64,000 nucleotides of DNA from Labilibaculum manganireducens (lineage in GTDB: Bacteria > Bacteroidota > Bacteroidia > Bacteroidales > Marinifilaceae), in assembly GCF_002843385.1 (NCBI RefSeq), contig NZ_MVDE01000009.1, positions 1 through 64,000 of the forward strand, given 5' to 3'. Under the pieces are notes generated by a model. It did no database searches. It was not told the DNA's origin and saw nothing but the letters and a program-made list of their open reading frames with translations. Both the position numbers and the translations under genes were made by a program. Positions 63,384 to 64,000 of this stretch are shown here, in pieces; the first letter of the stretch is position 1; every line of letters begins with the position of its first letter.

Positions 63384-64000
63384 ATGAAAAACTTCAATTA
63401 TTTTACTGCTTTACTGCTCCTGTTTATTACAGGTGCCTGTTCCACACTTCCTCCGGAACAGGTAAAAGTTGAACAAGGTATTGTTCAAGGTACAATGGAA
63501 AACGGACTAAGAGTTTTTAAAGGAATCCCTTTTGCTACACCTCCTGTTGGCGAATTACGTTGGAAATCCCCTCAACCTGCAGAAAAGTGGAAAGGAATTA
63601 AACAAACAACAGAGTATGCACCTGCCCCGATGCAGGGAGTCACCCCAAGTTCAGGGATAAGTGAAGATTGTTTGTACTTAAATGTTTGGACACCCGCAAT
63701 GTCATCCGATGAAAAACTACCGGTATTGGTTTGGATTTATGGCGGCGGATTTAGTTTTGGCACCACCAATGATCCTGCTTGTAATGGTGAAAATCTGGCA
63801 AAAAAAGGTGTGATTGTCGTTAGCATCGCCTACCGTGTTGGCCAATTAGGTTTCTTGGCTCATCCTGAATTAAGTGCAGAGAGCCCTAATCATGTATCGG
63901 GGAATTATGGTTTATTCGATCAGATTGCCGGTTTGAAATGGATACAGAAGAATATAGCCAATTTTGGCGGCGATCCTCAAAAGGTAACCATATTTGGCGA
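63384..64000 (+). CDS. Carboxylesterase type B lipoprotein, truncated by window end
   Basis: The first 205 residues of a type-B carboxylesterase (alpha/beta hydrolase). A lipoprotein signal ends at Cys19 (ITGAC). Family motifs are GIPFATPPVGELRW, EDCLYLNVW and the oxyanion-hole IYGGGFSFG; the frame ends at VTIFG, just before the expected GESAG nucleophile elbow, which is outside the window. Such enzymes remove acyl esters. Beside an arabinan locus it may remove acetyl or feruloyl groups from pectic arabinan (inference). It is separated from GH51 by a strong terminator, so it is probably regulated on its own. Confidence 0.88.
   Translation, partial: MKNFNYFTALLLLFITGACSTLPPEQVKVEQGIVQGTMENGLRVFKGIPFATPPVGELRWKSPQPAEKWKGIKQTTEYAPAPMQGVTPSSGISEDCLYLNVWTPAMSSDEKLPVLVWIYGGGFSFGTTNDPACNGENLAKKGVIVVSIAYRVGQLGFLAHPELSAESPNHVSGNYGLFDQIAGLKWIQKNIANFGGDPQKVTIFG

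Overview
The window looks like a chromosomal segment of a Bacteroidota bacterium. The evidence is AT-rich DNA, four SusC/SusD pairs' worth of signatures (three complete pairs), hybrid two-component regulators carrying Reg_prop and Y_Y_Y domains, Bacteroidota lipoprotein signals and TAnnTTTG-type -7 boxes. A Bacteroidia member, perhaps Marinilabiliales or Prolixibacteraceae, is a guess. Almost the whole window serves the use of arabinose-containing plant polymers.

Region A (1-6207, minus) is the N-terminal 2069 residues of a giant secreted protein. It has a C-type-lectin-like domain, two LamG-like regions, two Calx-beta-like repeats and a long array of MBG-type repeats, and its C-terminus lies outside the window. 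A canonical promoter and three 21-bp direct repeats lie upstream. An AraC-type regulator follows at 6547-7452.

Region B (7735-40939) is a large polysaccharide-utilization locus, almost all on the minus strand. In transcription order it holds an HTCS sensor/regulator (39609-35572), SusC/SusD, a three-domain DUF4859-like lipoprotein, a DUF6055-like HEIGH lipoprotein, a modular GH43, two GH127 and one GH146 beta-L-arabinofuranosidase. A terminator comes next, then a second paralogous SusC/SusD, a GH27, a HEFAH metallopeptidase-like protein and a secreted DPP-IV-like prolyl peptidase. A cytosolic M24 Xaa-Pro peptidase diverges from the HTCS. Beta-L-arabinofuranosidases, an alpha-galactosidase-type enzyme and proline-directed peptidases together fit hydroxyproline-rich glycoproteins (extensins) as the substrate. 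This is inference, and is the most interesting idea in the window.

Region C (41018-49117, minus) is arabinose catabolism: araA, a sodium/sugar symporter, araD, araB, then a secreted aldose 1-epimerase. A Nudix-family regulator of the AraR type lies upstream of araA. Hairpins sit just before the symporter and araD start codons.

Region D (49409-63127, plus) is a compact arabinan locus: a second HTCS, SusC/SusD, two GH43 arabinanase-type enzymes and a GH51 alpha-L-arabinofuranosidase, closed by a perfect 13-bp terminator. A carboxylesterase begins at 63384 and runs off the edge.

The two outer loci would release L-arabinose from different polymers and feed the central AraABD pathway. I saw no tRNA, rRNA, CRISPR array, insertion sequence or clear pseudogene.
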